Source of the DNA: Amycolatopsis alba DSM 44262
GTDB lineage: Bacteria; Actinomycetota; Actinomycetes; Mycobacteriales; Pseudonocardiaceae
DNA: 64,000 nt
Direction of reading: 5' to 3'
NCBI RefSeq assembly: GCF_000384215.1
Contig: NZ_KB913032.1
Coordinates: 8,579,605 to 8,643,604, forward strand
Made by a program: the position numbers and the translations under genes. A model generated the notes under the pieces. That model saw only the letters and a list, made by a program, of their open reading frames with translations. It did not search any database and was not told the origin of the DNA. This document shows, in pieces, positions 1 to 9,398 of the stretch. How positions within the stretch are numbered: position 1 is the stretch's first letter; every line of letters starts with the position of its first letter.

Positions 1-45
1 CAGGCCCGCGTTTTCAGCGGCGGAGGCGAGTGGTGCGAGGCCCAT
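1..45 (-). CDS. possible 5' end of a gene leaving the left edge
   Basis: An ATG at 45-43 on the minus strand opens a frame that stays open to the window edge (MGLAPLASAAENAG). It is preceded by GAAAGGTGGTGGTC, a plausible ribosome binding site, and is divergent from the gene at 87. Only 15 codons are visible, so no function can be given and the frame may be fortuitous. Confidence 0.3.
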   Translation of the reverse strand, partial: MGLAPLASAAENAGL

Positions 46-86
46 GACCACCACCTTTCGGTTCGTTCACCGCCGGGCCGTCCGGC

Positions 87-2534
87 ATGAACTCCACGAT
101 CCCCGCCTGCCCTGCTCCGGTCAGCGCATCCATCGCCTACGACCACGGCCTGCACGATGGATGGATGAGGCAAGCTGAGCCGATGGTGGATCCGGTCGCG
201 GACGAACAGCTGCGAGCCCTGCTGGGCGCGCTGAAGACCCGCAGCGGCCTCAGCTACGAGAAACTGGCCGAGCGGGCGTCCTGCAGTCGCGGAGCCGCAC
301 TGAACTACGTGACCAAACCAGGTCATGGGCGGGGCGAGAGCGGACTCAAGGCACTGCTCGCCGCGATGGGGGCCGACGCCGTCGAAAGTGCCGAGGCACT
401 CCGCCTGCTGAAGCTCACGCGTCCTGGCGACGTCGCGCCGGACGAGGTCGGTTTCGCCGCGGCCGCGGCGATGGCCGACTGCACGGTATGGGAAATGGAG
501 CGGTTCACGCCCGCCGAAGCGTCCGTGCACGCCGCGATCGACCGCGGCGCTCAGGCTCCTGGCGAGCACCGTCTCATGGCGCCGCCGCCCTACGTGCCGC
601 GAGTACACGACGCGGCTTTGCGCTCGGACATCACCGCTGCCGCGGGCGGCGATCTCTCGGCGTTGATCATGCTGCGAGGCGACTCCTCGACCGGGAAGAC
701 CCGATCGCTGCACGAGGCCCTGCGGGCCCTGTGCCCCGGCTGGGCGGTCGTGCGGCCTCGCTCGGCGGCGGCGCTGCGCGGCCTCGCGGCCTCCGACGTG
801 CTGAGCCGCCGGCCCTGTGTGCTGTGGCTCAACGATCTCCACAAGTTCCTCGGCGCCGACGGGACCGGGCTTTCCCTCGACGTACTGCGGGACCTGCTCG
901 CCGTCCAGCGGAAGCATCCGGTGGTGGCCGTCGGTTCCCTGTGGGCGGAGGCACTGAGCGACGCCACCACGGAGGAAGACCGGCACAGCGACACCATCGA
1001 CCTTCTCGTCACCGACAACGAATGGGTGCGCTGGCACGACGTCAAGCCCGATCTGGTCGCCTCCGAACGCGTCAGTGCACGGGAACTGGCACTCAGGAGC
1101 GGAGATGCCCGGCTCGACGAAGCGCTCATCGACCGCGACCGTGTGGGATTCGCGCAGACGCTCGCCGGCGCCTTCGAACTGCTGCAGCGCTACACGAACG
1201 CACCCCACCGGCTGAACCGGCTATTGCTCGACGCCGCGGCCGACTCGCGACGCCTCGGGCACACTCACGCGCTGCCCCCTGCCTTGCTGCGTGACATCAC
1301 CCTCGGGTTGTGGCGGGAAGAACGCGGCCGGACCAGCCCGCCCGAGGGCTGGTTCGACGGCGCCTTGGCCTACACCACGAAACCGCTCCGCTCCGCCCAG
1401 GGCGTCCGGGCCCTCATTCCCCTCGACGATTCCGCCGCCGAGCACGGCACCGCGGGCTACGACCTGGCCGACTATCTCGATCAGCATCTGCAACGCGTCC
1501 GGCGCAAGATCCCGCCCCCTGCCTCGTTCTGGGACGCCTGCCTCGCTCACGCGCCGCAGTCGCAGGTCCACCATCTCGGCCAGCGGGCCTGCCAGCGTCT
1601 TCTCTACGATCACGCGATCGGCCTCCATCGCCGAGCGGCGGAGGCCGGTGACCTGCGTGCCTTGGCGGAATGGGCGGCGATCCTGCGCCTGCGAGACGAT
1701 CTCGACGGACTCACCGCGCTGTCGACGGACCGTCCGGAAAGCTGTGTGTTCCTGGAACTCGCGCGCCTGCGGGCGCGCCAAGGCATGCTCGCGCCCGCGA
1801 AACAAGCGTGGCACCAGGCAGAAGCGGCCGATCGCCTCGACCAAGCCGACCGGGTGCTCGCGGACATCGGGGCACGAGATCCACTGTGGGCAGCCCGGCA
1901 GTGGCGCGAGCTGGCGGCAGCCGGTTCGATTCGCCCATACCGGTTGATCACGAAACTCTACGAACTCGGGCTCCTGCCCGAAGCGATCGCCGAGTGCCGG
2001 TCACTTCTCCGCCGGGACGCCGACATGCCTCTTCTTCTCCTCACCCTCCAGGACAAGGCCGGTGACGACGAGGCCAATCTTCGCCTGCTCGAAGGATTCC
2101 ACGAGCTGAAAGAGAAGAAGTACAACCCGATCGTCCGGCGGCTGACCGGAACGCCTGCCGCACCACGGGGCAACGACATCAGATCGGTCGCCGCCCGCCT
2201 GCACGAGGACGGCGACCTGCCGAAGTTGCGCGAGCACAGCGAGAAGTACCCGGACAAGATCGTGCGACGGCACCTGACCGAGCTGCTCCTGGCAGCCGAC
2301 CTGGAGGACGAAGCGCGGGACCTGGCCGAAAGGTCCGGCGGCGCCAGTCGTGCCTACGTCGCGTTTCTCATCCGCCTGGCCCGATGGCGGGACCTGGGCA
2401 GACTGATCGCCGAAGGCGACAACGCGGCCAGCACAAGCCTGCGCCTTCATCTCGACGGTGCTCAAGATCTGGACGACACCGCACTGCGGATCAAGCAGCA
2501 TGGTCTCGACACCGACGGGACGATCGCCGGCTGA
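87..2534 (+). CDS. HTH-STAND-type NTPase with TPR-like tail
   Basis: 815 residues. After about 35 residues of weak sequence comes an XRE-like helix-turn-helix (around residues 40-95), then an NTPase domain with Walker A GDSSTGKT (about residue 200) and a Walker B-like strand PCVLWLNDLHKFL. The C-terminal half is all-helical and alanine/arginine rich, with TPR-like units (for example AKQAWHQAEAADRLDQADR). Multidomain proteins of this shape in actinomycetes act as nucleotide-controlled switches, either as regulators or in defence; which applies here is not shown. The first ATG lacks a good ribosome binding site, and in-frame ATGs at residues 27 and 33 are possible true starts. It stands alone and is followed at once by a convergent hydrolase gene. 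Confidence 0.75.
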   Translation: MNSTIPACPAPVSASIAYDHGLHDGWMRQAEPMVDPVADEQLRALLGALKTRSGLSYEKLAERASCSRGAALNYVTKPGHGRGESGLKALLAAMGADAVESAEALRLLKLTRPGDVAPDEVGFAAAAAMADCTVWEMERFTPAEASVHAAIDRGAQAPGEHRLMAPPPYVPRVHDAALRSDITAAAGGDLSALIMLRGDSSTGKTRSLHEALRALCPGWAVVRPRSAAALRGLAASDVLSRRPCVLWLNDLHKFLGADGTGLSLDVLRDLLAVQRKHPVVAVGSLWAEALSDATTEEDRHSDTIDLLVTDNEWVRWHDVKPDLVASERVSARELALRSGDARLDEALIDRDRVGFAQTLAGAFELLQRYTNAPHRLNRLLLDAAADSRRLGHTHALPPALLRDITLGLWREERGRTSPPEGWFDGALAYTTKPLRSAQGVRALIPLDDSAAEHGTAGYDLADYLDQHLQRVRRKIPPPASFWDACLAHAPQSQVHHLGQRACQRLLYDHAIGLHRRAAEAGDLRALAEWAAILRLRDDLDGLTALSTDRPESCVFLELARLRARQGMLAPAKQAWHQAEAADRLDQADRVLADIGARDPLWAARQWRELAAAGSIRPYRLITKLYELGLLPEAIAECRSLLRRDADMPLLLLTLQDKAGDDEANLRLLEGFHELKEKKYNPIVRRLTGTPAAPRGNDIRSVAARLHEDGDLPKLREHSEKYPDKIVRRHLTELLLAADLEDEARDLAERSGGASRAYVAFLIRLARWRDLGRLIAEGDNAASTSLRLHLDGAQDLDDTALRIKQHGLDTDGTIAG

Positions 2535-2549
2535 GACGACAGACCTGTC

Positions 2550-3347
2550 TCAGGTCGAGGAACCGGCCTGGGCGACCACGTCACGCACCGTCGCCAGGGT
2601 CTCCTCGGGATGGTCCAGGTGCACGCTGTGCGTCGCCCCCGGCCAGCACTCGACCCGCCCGCCGAACGCGGCGGCGAAACGCTCGTGAGACCGCCGCATC
2701 GCGCTGTCCGGCTTGCGATCGGCGGTCACCACCACGGCGGGCAGCCGGGGCAAAACGGCGCCCTGCACCTCTTTCGCCAACGCCGTGATGCCGCGGACCG
2801 CGCGCGCCAGCATCGGGGCGTCGAGGTTCGCCGTCCGCACGAACGCGGCCTCGCAGTCCGGCCGGAGTTTCTGGCGTCGCGCTGCCCGGACGACGGCGGC
2901 GTGGGCGACGCGCGGAAAGACCTGGCGCAGCACGGGAACGGTCGAGAGCTTGCCGAGCGCACCCACCGTGCGCTCCAGAGCGGCGCACGTCCGGGGGTCG
3001 TCGATGGGCGTCGGATCGAGCAGGACCAGGCCGGCGACCTTTTCCGGGTACGCGCGGGCGAACAGCACCGCCACGGCACCGCCGAGACTCTGCCCGACGA
3101 CCACGACCGGGCCGCGGTCCAGGCTGTCGACGAGCGCGCTCAGATGGGCCGCGGCGTCCGCCAGCGCACCGTCGTCCGTCGAGGTGCCGGTCCCCGGCCG
3201 GTCGTGCACGATCACCCGGCAGCCCGGATCGGCGACGAGACCTTCGACCAGACCGGGAAAGAAGCCGTCGCAGGACTCGGCACCGCCGGGCAACAGCAGT
3301 ACCGGCTGCCCGGAATCGCCGTGGACCCGGACTCCGCCGTTTTCCAT
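2550..3347 (-). CDS. alpha/beta hydrolase
   Basis: 265 residues with a complete alpha/beta-hydrolase core: oxyanion segment LLLPGG near the N-terminus, nucleophile elbow GQSLGGA (Ser about residue 87), acid region TADRKPD and the catalytic His in ATHSVHLDHP near the C-terminus. There is no signal peptide, so it acts in the cytoplasm. A good ribosome binding site (GAGGAGAGCGG) precedes the ATG. The substrate cannot be deduced; relatives are esterases, lipases and haloalkane or epoxide hydrolases. It is convergent with the STAND gene on its 3' side and is not obviously in an operon. Confidence 0.85.
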   Translation of the reverse strand: MENGGVRVHGDSGQPVLLLPGGAESCDGFFPGLVEGLVADPGCRVIVHDRPGTGTSTDDGALADAAAHLSALVDSLDRGPVVVVGQSLGGAVAVLFARAYPEKVAGLVLLDPTPIDDPRTCAALERTVGALGKLSTVPVLRQVFPRVAHAAVVRAARRQKLRPDCEAAFVRTANLDAPMLARAVRGITALAKEVQGAVLPRLPAVVVTADRKPDSAMRRSHERFAAAFGGRVECWPGATHSVHLDHPEETLATVRDVVAQAGSST

Positions 3348-3637
3348 CCGCTCTCCTCGCCCTGTCGATCATTCAGCCTAGCGCGGATTTGCCATCCGGC
3401 CCGTAAGACCAGGTCGGCGCGGTGCCGCCCCGTGCGAACCGGCTCGCACAGTTCGCTCGAACCGGCGATCCATGGATGAACCGAAGATGAACAGAATTGA
3501 CCCCTGCCGTCACGACCGGCCGCCGGACCTGGTTCTTCCGGCGGTCGGCGCAACCCCCGCGTGCCGCCGGTGGTACCACCGTGCACAGGTGATCACTTAC
3601 GGTTGCGAGGCGAGGGGCGCGACCACCGGGAATCCTC
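3348..3637. other. intergenic region, divergent promoters
   Basis: 290 bases between the divergent hydrolase (3347, minus) and hypothetical gene (3638, plus). It should hold both promoters. No convincing coding sequence, repeat or RNA was seen. Confidence 0.5.
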
Positions 3638-4084
3638 ATGCCGACACTCACCACCGTGGCCGACTGGACGATCACCGCGTCCGAGGACTTCGCCCGATTC
3701 ACCTATCACCTCGGCGATGGCTACTGGGCGCCTCGCGTCTGGAACGGACGTGGCCTCGGGATCGCCGCCGCCGACCTCGCCACCTTCGACAGGGCGCTCG
3801 GCGAGACCTTGAGGCTCCCCCTCTACTGGCGGGCCCGCGCCGGCCGTGGCGACAGCAGCGCCGGAGATCGCGAGGTCTGGTCGGAGCCCTGGTACGAGCC
3901 GGACGACGACTTCGTCTACATCAGCGGCCCTTGCCGGTCCGCCGGGCACGCTCTGGGCTACCGGCCGGTCCCCGCCTTCGACATCGATCTGGTCCACCTG
4001 CGCGGGCTGCGGATCAGGGTCGCCGCGTACCGGGCGGGCGGCGATCGGCTACGCGCAGGGGCGCAGCGCCGTCCCGTCGGGTAA
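3638..4084 (+). CDS. hypothetical protein
   Basis: 148 residues, not recognised. Third codon positions are almost all G or C, which supports real coding. The protein is rich in aromatic and acidic residues (YHLGDGYWAPRVWNG, SEPWYEPDDDFVYISG), has no signal peptide or transmembrane segment, and looks like a small soluble beta-rich protein. Its last 36 bases overlap the 3' end of the converging WD40-STAND gene, which is unusual and could mean that the true end or the frame near the end differs. No function is proposed. Confidence 0.55.
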   Translation: MPTLTTVADWTITASEDFARFTYHLGDGYWAPRVWNGRGLGIAAADLATFDRALGETLRLPLYWRARAGRGDSSAGDREVWSEPWYEPDDDFVYISGPCRSAGHALGYRPVPAFDIDLVHLRGLRIRVAAYRAGGDRLRAGAQRRPVG

Positions 4085-7000
4085 GTATCGCTTCCGCTCG
4101 TCCTCGGTCAGGGAACGCCCGGCCAGCCGGCAGGCGCGGTCCAGCCACGCGCCCTTGACGAACGGCCATTCGACGACCACCGAACCGTTGGCGGCGACGA
4201 GATTCGCGCCGTCCGGCGAGGGCGCGAGCGACCAGACGTAGCCGATGCCGGACTCCAGCTGGCGCCCGATCTGAAGGCCGCCGGCGACGTCCCACAGCCG
4301 GAGGGTCCCGTCCTGGCTCCCGGAGGCCAAAGTCGCGCCGTCGGGCGAGTACGCCAGGGCCAGCACCATGTCGGTGTGCCCTTGAAGGGTGCTTTTCGTC
4401 GTGCCGTCGGCCAGTGTCCAGATGCGGATGCTCCGGTCGTCGCTGCCGCTGGCGAGGAATCGCCCATCGGGGCTGAACGCGAGGCTCGTGACCGGCAGGG
4501 CATGCCCGGTGACGGTCACGACGTCCCGGAACCGTTCACTCTTGCCTGCGAAGGAGATCTGCGGCGGGGCGGAGGCACCGTCGCCGGACGCGACGGCGAC
4601 CCTGTCGCCGTCCGCGCTCAGGGCGATCGCCGTCACGGCGCCTTTGACCGCGGTGAAGGACGTGCCGGGCAGGTCGGTGAACAGCACTTGACCGTCGCTG
4701 AAGCCGGCGGCCAGATTCCCCCGGCCGTCGGCGACGAGAGCGGTGACCGCGGTACCCGGCCGGTCGGCCAGCGTCCGGGTCACCCCGGTGACCGGGTCGA
4801 GTTCGTGGAGGGTTCCGCGGTCGGTGCCGACGGCGATCGCCCCTGACGGCCGCCAGGCGAGCCCGGCAACGGAGCCCTCGAAGTTACGAGTGTCCCTTGT
4901 GGACCCGTCGCGGGTCAGCCGGACGACGCCGTCCGCGCCTCCCGACACGATGGCGCCGTCGGAATTCCTGGCGACGGCCTGGATCGGCCCGGCCGCCTCG
5001 GCGAGCGGGGTACCGGCCGGGGATCGCCTGCCGCTGAGGTCCCACGAGATCACCCGGCCGTCCTGATCCGCTCCCACCAGGAAATCGCCTCCGCTGCCGA
5101 GCGCGACGACAGGCTTGACGAGGCCGGGACGGGTGGGCTCGACGGCCAGCGGTCCCGGAGCGAGGCGCCATGACGTGATCGTGCCGGTATCCGATCCGAC
5201 GAACACCGTGCCGCCGTCACCGGACGACACGACCGCGGTCCCGCCCGGTGCGTCCGTCCACAAGGGAGGTTGCCCGGTGCGGAGATCCCATACGCCGATG
5301 CGGTTCTCGTCCGCCGTCACCACGCGTGCACCGCCGACGACGTCGAGCCGCATCGTCGTGCCGGTCGCCACGCTCCCCGGCTCGGCGAGGGCGGGCAGTT
5401 CGGCCCCGTCGCCGAGCCGCCAGCGTTTGAGCTCCCCCGCCGTCGTGAGGGCGACGACCTGGTCGATCTCGTCGGCGACGGCGAGTGCCACGACATCGCC
5501 GCTCCGGGCCAGAGACGGCAAAGGTGCCGCATCGCCGGTCAGCCGCCAGCGTTCGATCTCGCCGAACCGGGTCGCGGCGAACACCTGGTCGTGTGCCGGG
5601 TCGAGGGCGACGCCGACCACGGCGGAGGCCGCCCGGACCGGGTCGCGGACCGGGGCCGCGGCTCCCGCCCGGTGCAGTGTCGTCAGCCCGGTGGCGTCCG
5701 CGGCCGCGATGAGATCACCGGCGGTCGTGACCGCGCTGATGTTCGCGTGATGACCGGTGAAGCAGAGACCGGTCCGGTGACCGTCCGCCGGGGACAGCGC
5801 GCAGACCTCACCGTCGGCGGTGCCGACGATCGCGGACCCGTCGCGGGTGAACCTGGAGGCGACGGCCGTCGCGTGCCGCCCTGCCGGGAGGAGATACGCG
5901 AGGGGACCACTGCGCGCGGAGACCACGTCCATGACGGCCGCACGGGTGACGGCGTTGTCGTCGGTCTCCGCCCCCGCGACGGCCAGCAGCGCGCCGAGGT
6001 CCCGCTCCTGGCCACTCACCGAACGCGACCGGGCCGCGAGCGAAACGGCGTCCGCGACGGTCTTTTCCCGGCTGATGCGCCGTTGCTGACTCACGACGAC
6101 GAACGTGATCGCCACCGCGGCGGCCAGTGCCGCCGCCAGGAGGCCGAGCAGCCGCGACCGCCACCGTTGCCGATGCTCGAGGCGGCTGCTCAGCGAGAGG
6201 AACCGCAGTTCGACGTCGTTCACCGTCAGCCCGCCCGCCCGGCGCGCGACCTCGATGGCGGTGAGCCGCGCGCCCCGCAGCAGATAGCTCGGGTCGCCGC
6301 TGTGCCGGTCCCACGCCGCCGCGCCGCCGCTGAGGTCGTCCTGCGCGCGCTTCGCTTCCCGGTCTTCGGTCAGCCAGGTCCGCAGCCGGGTCCAGGCGCG
6401 CAGCACCGTCTCGTGGGTGATGTCGACGATCGGGGCCTCGGTCGTGGTGTCCAGATCGGTCGTGAGGATCCGGGCGGCGGCGAGCCGATCGGCGACCTCG
6501 CGAACGGCGGTTTCGTCGTCGGCGTCGGTCACCAGATCCTCGAGGCGGGCCCGGCGGCGCACCGCGACGGCGTTCTCGCCGAGATGCGACAGCCGCAGCA
6601 TCATCCGGCGCGCCGTCGCCCGCTGCCGGTCGCTCAAGGATTCCCAGACGAGTTCGGCGGCGTGGTCGATCGCGCCGTCGAGCGCGCCTGCCTTCGCGTA
6701 CTCGGCGAGGGTCAGCCAGCCGTTGCGCCGCCGTCGCCACGTTTGCGCCAACGCGAACGACAGCAGCGGCAGCGCGTTCTCGGCGGCGCTGGTGTCGGCC
6801 AGCATCCGGTCGATCAGTTCCGGCTCCACGCGCAAGCCGACCTGGTCCGCCGGTTTCTCGATCACCTCGCGGACGGCCCGCGGCCCCAGCGGCAGCACCC
6901 GATGCTGGGCTTCCGAGACCGCCCGCGCCAGCGCGGGTTCTTGATCGAGATGCGGGTAGAAGTCCGACCGCAACGCGACGAGCACCCTGGTCTCGGCGGA

Positions 7001-7681
7001 CGGATCCGGACCGGCGATCGCGGCGAGGAACGCGGCACGTGAGCCGGGATCCACCGCCGGGTCGAACACCTCCTCCAGCTGGTCGATCACCCAGATCGTC
7101 GGCCCGCCGACGACGCTCCGGACCGCCGCGTCGAATTCGCCGAACCCGGCCGGATTCTCCTTGAGCGCCATCGCGATCTCGTCCGCGTGAGTTCCGGTGA
7201 GCTTCGCCAGAACGGCCGCCAGCTGCTCGACCGGCTGACCACCGGGCCGGATCGGCACCACGGTCCACCCGGCCGAACCGGCGACCGCGCCGTCGGCGAG
7301 GGCGGGAAGCACCCCGGCCGACAGCAGCGACGACTTGCCGCTGCCGGACGACCCGACCACGGTCACCAGCCGCGCCCGGCGGAGCAGGGCGAGTACGGCC
7401 TCGACATCTCTTTCCCTGCCGTGGAAATACGCCGCCAGCCGTTCACCGAACGCGTCCAGACCGGGATACGGGCAGAGATCCGAGGCCCGGCCCGGCCGCG
7501 TGACGTGGTCACCGAACGGGGCACCGTCGTCGGCGAGGACGTTGACGGGGCCGTGAACGGTGAGATCCCGGCCCGCGACGAGCCCGCCGCGCAGCTCCAG
7601 ATCGCCGTGCTGGACGACCGGCCCGGCGTTCTCGACCGACAGCGTCCCCGCCGCCTCGGCCTCGTCGTCTTTCCGGTTCAT
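4049..7681 (-). CDS. membrane STAND ATPase with WD40 repeats
   Basis: 1210 residues. Order: a short N-terminal segment with the motif GGLVAGRDLTVHG (about 32-44); a conflict-system-type STAND NTPase beginning CPYPGLDAF, with Walker A GSSGSGKSS (about 110) and Walker B WVIDQLEEVFD; a helical region; one transmembrane helix (LLGLLAAALAAAVAITFVVV, about 510-530); then roughly 600 residues of WD40 beta-propeller repeats, clearest at the end (SPDGRFLASGSDDRSIRIW, SPDGATLASGSQDGTLRLW). Such proteins use the propeller as sensor and the NTPase as switch. Its ATG overlaps the stop of the upstream lipoprotein gene (ATGA), so the two are translationally coupled, and it shares a VAGRD(L/I)T motif with the first gene of the operon. 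Role unknown; signalling or defence is the inference. Confidence 0.88.
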   Translation of the reverse strand: MNRKDDEAEAAGTLSVENAGPVVQHGDLELRGGLVAGRDLTVHGPVNVLADDGAPFGDHVTRPGRASDLCPYPGLDAFGERLAAYFHGRERDVEAVLALLRRARLVTVVGSSGSGKSSLLSAGVLPALADGAVAGSAGWTVVPIRPGGQPVEQLAAVLAKLTGTHADEIAMALKENPAGFGEFDAAVRSVVGGPTIWVIDQLEEVFDPAVDPGSRAAFLAAIAGPDPSAETRVLVALRSDFYPHLDQEPALARAVSEAQHRVLPLGPRAVREVIEKPADQVGLRVEPELIDRMLADTSAAENALPLLSFALAQTWRRRRNGWLTLAEYAKAGALDGAIDHAAELVWESLSDRQRATARRMMLRLSHLGENAVAVRRRARLEDLVTDADDETAVREVADRLAAARILTTDLDTTTEAPIVDITHETVLRAWTRLRTWLTEDREAKRAQDDLSGGAAAWDRHSGDPSYLLRGARLTAIEVARRAGGLTVNDVELRFLSLSSRLEHRQRWRSRLLGLLAAALAAAVAITFVVVSQQRRISREKTVADAVSLAARSRSVSGQERDLGALLAVAGAETDDNAVTRAAVMDVVSARSGPLAYLLPAGRHATAVASRFTRDGSAIVGTADGEVCALSPADGHRTGLCFTGHHANISAVTTAGDLIAAADATGLTTLHRAGAAAPVRDPVRAASAVVGVALDPAHDQVFAATRFGEIERWRLTGDAAPLPSLARSGDVVALAVADEIDQVVALTTAGELKRWRLGDGAELPALAEPGSVATGTTMRLDVVGGARVVTADENRIGVWDLRTGQPPLWTDAPGGTAVVSSGDGGTVFVGSDTGTITSWRLAPGPLAVEPTRPGLVKPVVALGSGGDFLVGADQDGRVISWDLSGRRSPAGTPLAEAAGPIQAVARNSDGAIVSGGADGVVRLTRDGSTRDTRNFEGSVAGLAWRPSGAIAVGTDRGTLHELDPVTGVTRTLADRPGTAVTALVADGRGNLAAGFSDGQVLFTDLPGTSFTAVKGAVTAIALSADGDRVAVASGDGASAPPQISFAGKSERFRDVVTVTGHALPVTSLAFSPDGRFLASGSDDRSIRIWTLADGTTKSTLQGHTDMVLALAYSPDGATLASGSQDGTLRLWDVAGGLQIGRQLESGIGYVWSLAPSPDGANLVAANGSVVVEWPFVKGAWLDRACRLAGRSLTEDERKRYLPDGTALRPCA

Positions 7682-8631
7682 CTCCTGACGACGTAGTGAC
7701 GGTTGTCGTAGCTGCCGTTGGCGATCTGGTTCGAATCCACGGATACGCGGAGGTCACAGGAACCGGGCTGCGCGCCTGGGTCCGTGAGAGGGACCCGCAC
7801 GGTGAAGGTGATGGCCGCGCTGTTGGTTCCGCCGACGCTTCTCGGGGCCTCCGGCTCGCCACAGGCCCCGTTCGCCTGCGTATAGATCATCAACGGCGGT
7901 ATCGCGTGCATGGCCGTCACTCGCACCTGAAGCGTCGCGACGTGGCCCGGCGCCGAGTAGAACAGTGTGTCCGCCGAACCCAGCCAGCCGATCTTGACCG
8001 CCAGCTTGTTCACCATCCAGGTCAAAACGACGGGCTGAGCAGGCGCGAAGGCGGCGTTCCCGGCTTGCGTCGCGGTGACCTCGCAGCTCAACGGCACCGA
8101 CTGGGCACGGGTGGTGGTGCCTGCGAAGTCGGCCGCCCAGCAGCTGCCACCGCGGCCACCGTTCTGGAGCTGGTAGGTGACGGGAAGGCCCGAGGTGGCG
8201 CAGGCGCGCAGGGTCACTTCGACGTCCGGCCACTGGTGTGTGCCGGGCGGGGTGAAGTAGATCCGCTGCTGGGCTCTCCCGTCCCCCGCCGGTCCGGGAG
8301 GTGGCTTCCCGCACGGGTTGCCAGGGGCTCCGGGCGCCGGCTGGGGCTTCCCCGCGGGGCCAGGGGCCTGCCCAGGACCTGTTCCGGGCCGGGGCGGCTG
8401 GTTCGACGGTGGTGCCCCCGTCCCGCCGGGCTTGCCAGGGCCTGCCGAGGCCGACGCGCCGGGCACCGGGTCCGTTCCCGACGACGGCGGGATCGACGTG
8501 GAGTCGGCGGAGGTTTCCGGCCCCTGCGGCAAATCGGGGTTCTTGGCCGCCGGTTCGCGGCCGCAGGACGTCAGCGCGATGACCAGGAGGAGCCCGGCCG
8601 CGAGACTCCCGGCTCTGCTCGTGTTCGCCAT
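7678..8631 (-). CDS. secreted Pro-rich lipoprotein
   Basis: 317 residues from the ATG at 8631, chosen because it gives a perfect lipoprotein signal: MANTSRAG, a hydrophobic core and lipobox LTSC (Cys about residue 23). A Pro/Gly/Ala-rich linker (about 30-125) is followed by a beta-rich domain with several Cys residues (for example TLRACATSG, GGSCWAADF, NGACGEPEAP). It is therefore anchored on the outer face of the membrane. It sits in a three-gene operon: its start is one base after the stop of the small upstream gene, and its stop overlaps the start of the STAND-WD40 gene. It may be the extracellular arm of that system, which is inference. No known family was recognised for the folded domain. 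Confidence 0.8.
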   Translation of the reverse strand: MANTSRAGSLAAGLLLVIALTSCGREPAAKNPDLPQGPETSADSTSIPPSSGTDPVPGASASAGPGKPGGTGAPPSNQPPRPGTGPGQAPGPAGKPQPAPGAPGNPCGKPPPGPAGDGRAQQRIYFTPPGTHQWPDVEVTLRACATSGLPVTYQLQNGGRGGSCWAADFAGTTTRAQSVPLSCEVTATQAGNAAFAPAQPVVLTWMVNKLAVKIGWLGSADTLFYSAPGHVATLQVRVTAMHAIPPLMIYTQANGACGEPEAPRSVGGTNSAAITFTVRVPLTDPGAQPGSCDLRVSVDSNQIANGSYDNRHYVVRR

Positions 8632-8632
8632 G

Positions 8633-9055
8633 TCATTCCCCTGGAGCGGAGATGGTGATGTCCCGTCCGGCGACCTGGCGGGTGCCTTTGATGGACACAT
8701 TCCCGCCGATGGCCAGCGCTCCGGCGTCCCGCACTCGAATGGCGGGGTGGCCGGTCGCTTTTATCCGCTCGGCCAGCTCCGAAAGCGAGGCCGCGAAATC
8801 GGCGTCGGAACCCATGATCTCGTCGAGGTGATCTTCGACGGCGGCTTGCCTGCGCTGATTGTCCGGCTGCTCCGCGAGGCGCTCCATCGCTCCCGAAGCC
8901 TGCGGGTCGGACGAGAGCCTGCCGCGCACTTTTTCCCATAGGGCGCGAAGTCCTTGCGTGACACCTTCGTCGACGACCTCACTCGCGACACCGGCCAGAT
9001 GCCTGCCATAACTGATCAAGAACGACGTGATCGCCGCCGCGGAAACCGCATCCAT
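8633..9055 (-). CDS. small STAND-associated protein with VAGRD motif
   Basis: 140 residues. The start MDAVSAAAITSF at 9055 is chosen because AGGAGGGTGGC lies directly upstream; longer starts add non-typical sequence. A helical N-terminal two-thirds (a membrane-proximal-looking helix, then ALWEKVRGRLSS and ASLSELAERIK) is followed by a C-terminal beta segment, GGNVSIKGTRQVAGRDITI. The same pattern, G-(D/N)-x-x-(L/I)-(R/K)-G then VAGRD(L/I)T, occurs at the N-terminus of the STAND-WD40 protein two genes downstream, suggesting that the two proteins stack or recognise each other through it. First gene of the operon; the function is unknown. Confidence 0.7.
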   Translation of the reverse strand: MDAVSAAAITSFLISYGRHLAGVASEVVDEGVTQGLRALWEKVRGRLSSDPQASGAMERLAEQPDNQRRQAAVEDHLDEIMGSDADFAASLSELAERIKATGHPAIRVRDAGALAIGGNVSIKGTRQVAGRDITISAPGE

Positions 9056-9398
9056 GCCACCCTCCTGGAACCCCTCTGGCATATCCCGTGCGCCGTTCAG
9101 CGTACTCACTCCGGGGAAATCGGGACAAGCGAAGGGATATGTCTCCAAAATGACATCTGAATGGCAAAGTTTTTGTCGAAATCCGTGATTCTTTTTCCGG
9201 TTTCCAAGAAAGTGTCAACGGGATTCGGTGGCGCTGGTCCAGGCGGCCGCACGGGAGGAGGTGACGCGCGCCCGTGTCAGCGTGTTTTTGTCGAGTCGTG
9301 CGCATTTCCCGCAGAACCGTAACAACTTTCGGTCTTCTTACGCCATACCGGACAGCTGTCGCGTTCTTTCCGGTCCCCGCGCAGGAGGAGTTCGTGTC
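9056..9398. other. intergenic region, divergent promoters
   Basis: 343 bases between the STAND operon (minus) and the secreted dehydrogenase (plus). The stretch from about 9110 to 9230 is clearly lower in GC than its surroundings and probably holds both promoters. No open frame, RNA or strong inverted repeat was recognised. Confidence 0.5.

Noticed and set aside
5270..7042. Plus-strand open frame of 590 codons over the STAND-WD40 gene
   Set aside because: Antisense shadow of a gene with clear P-loop and WD40 repeats.
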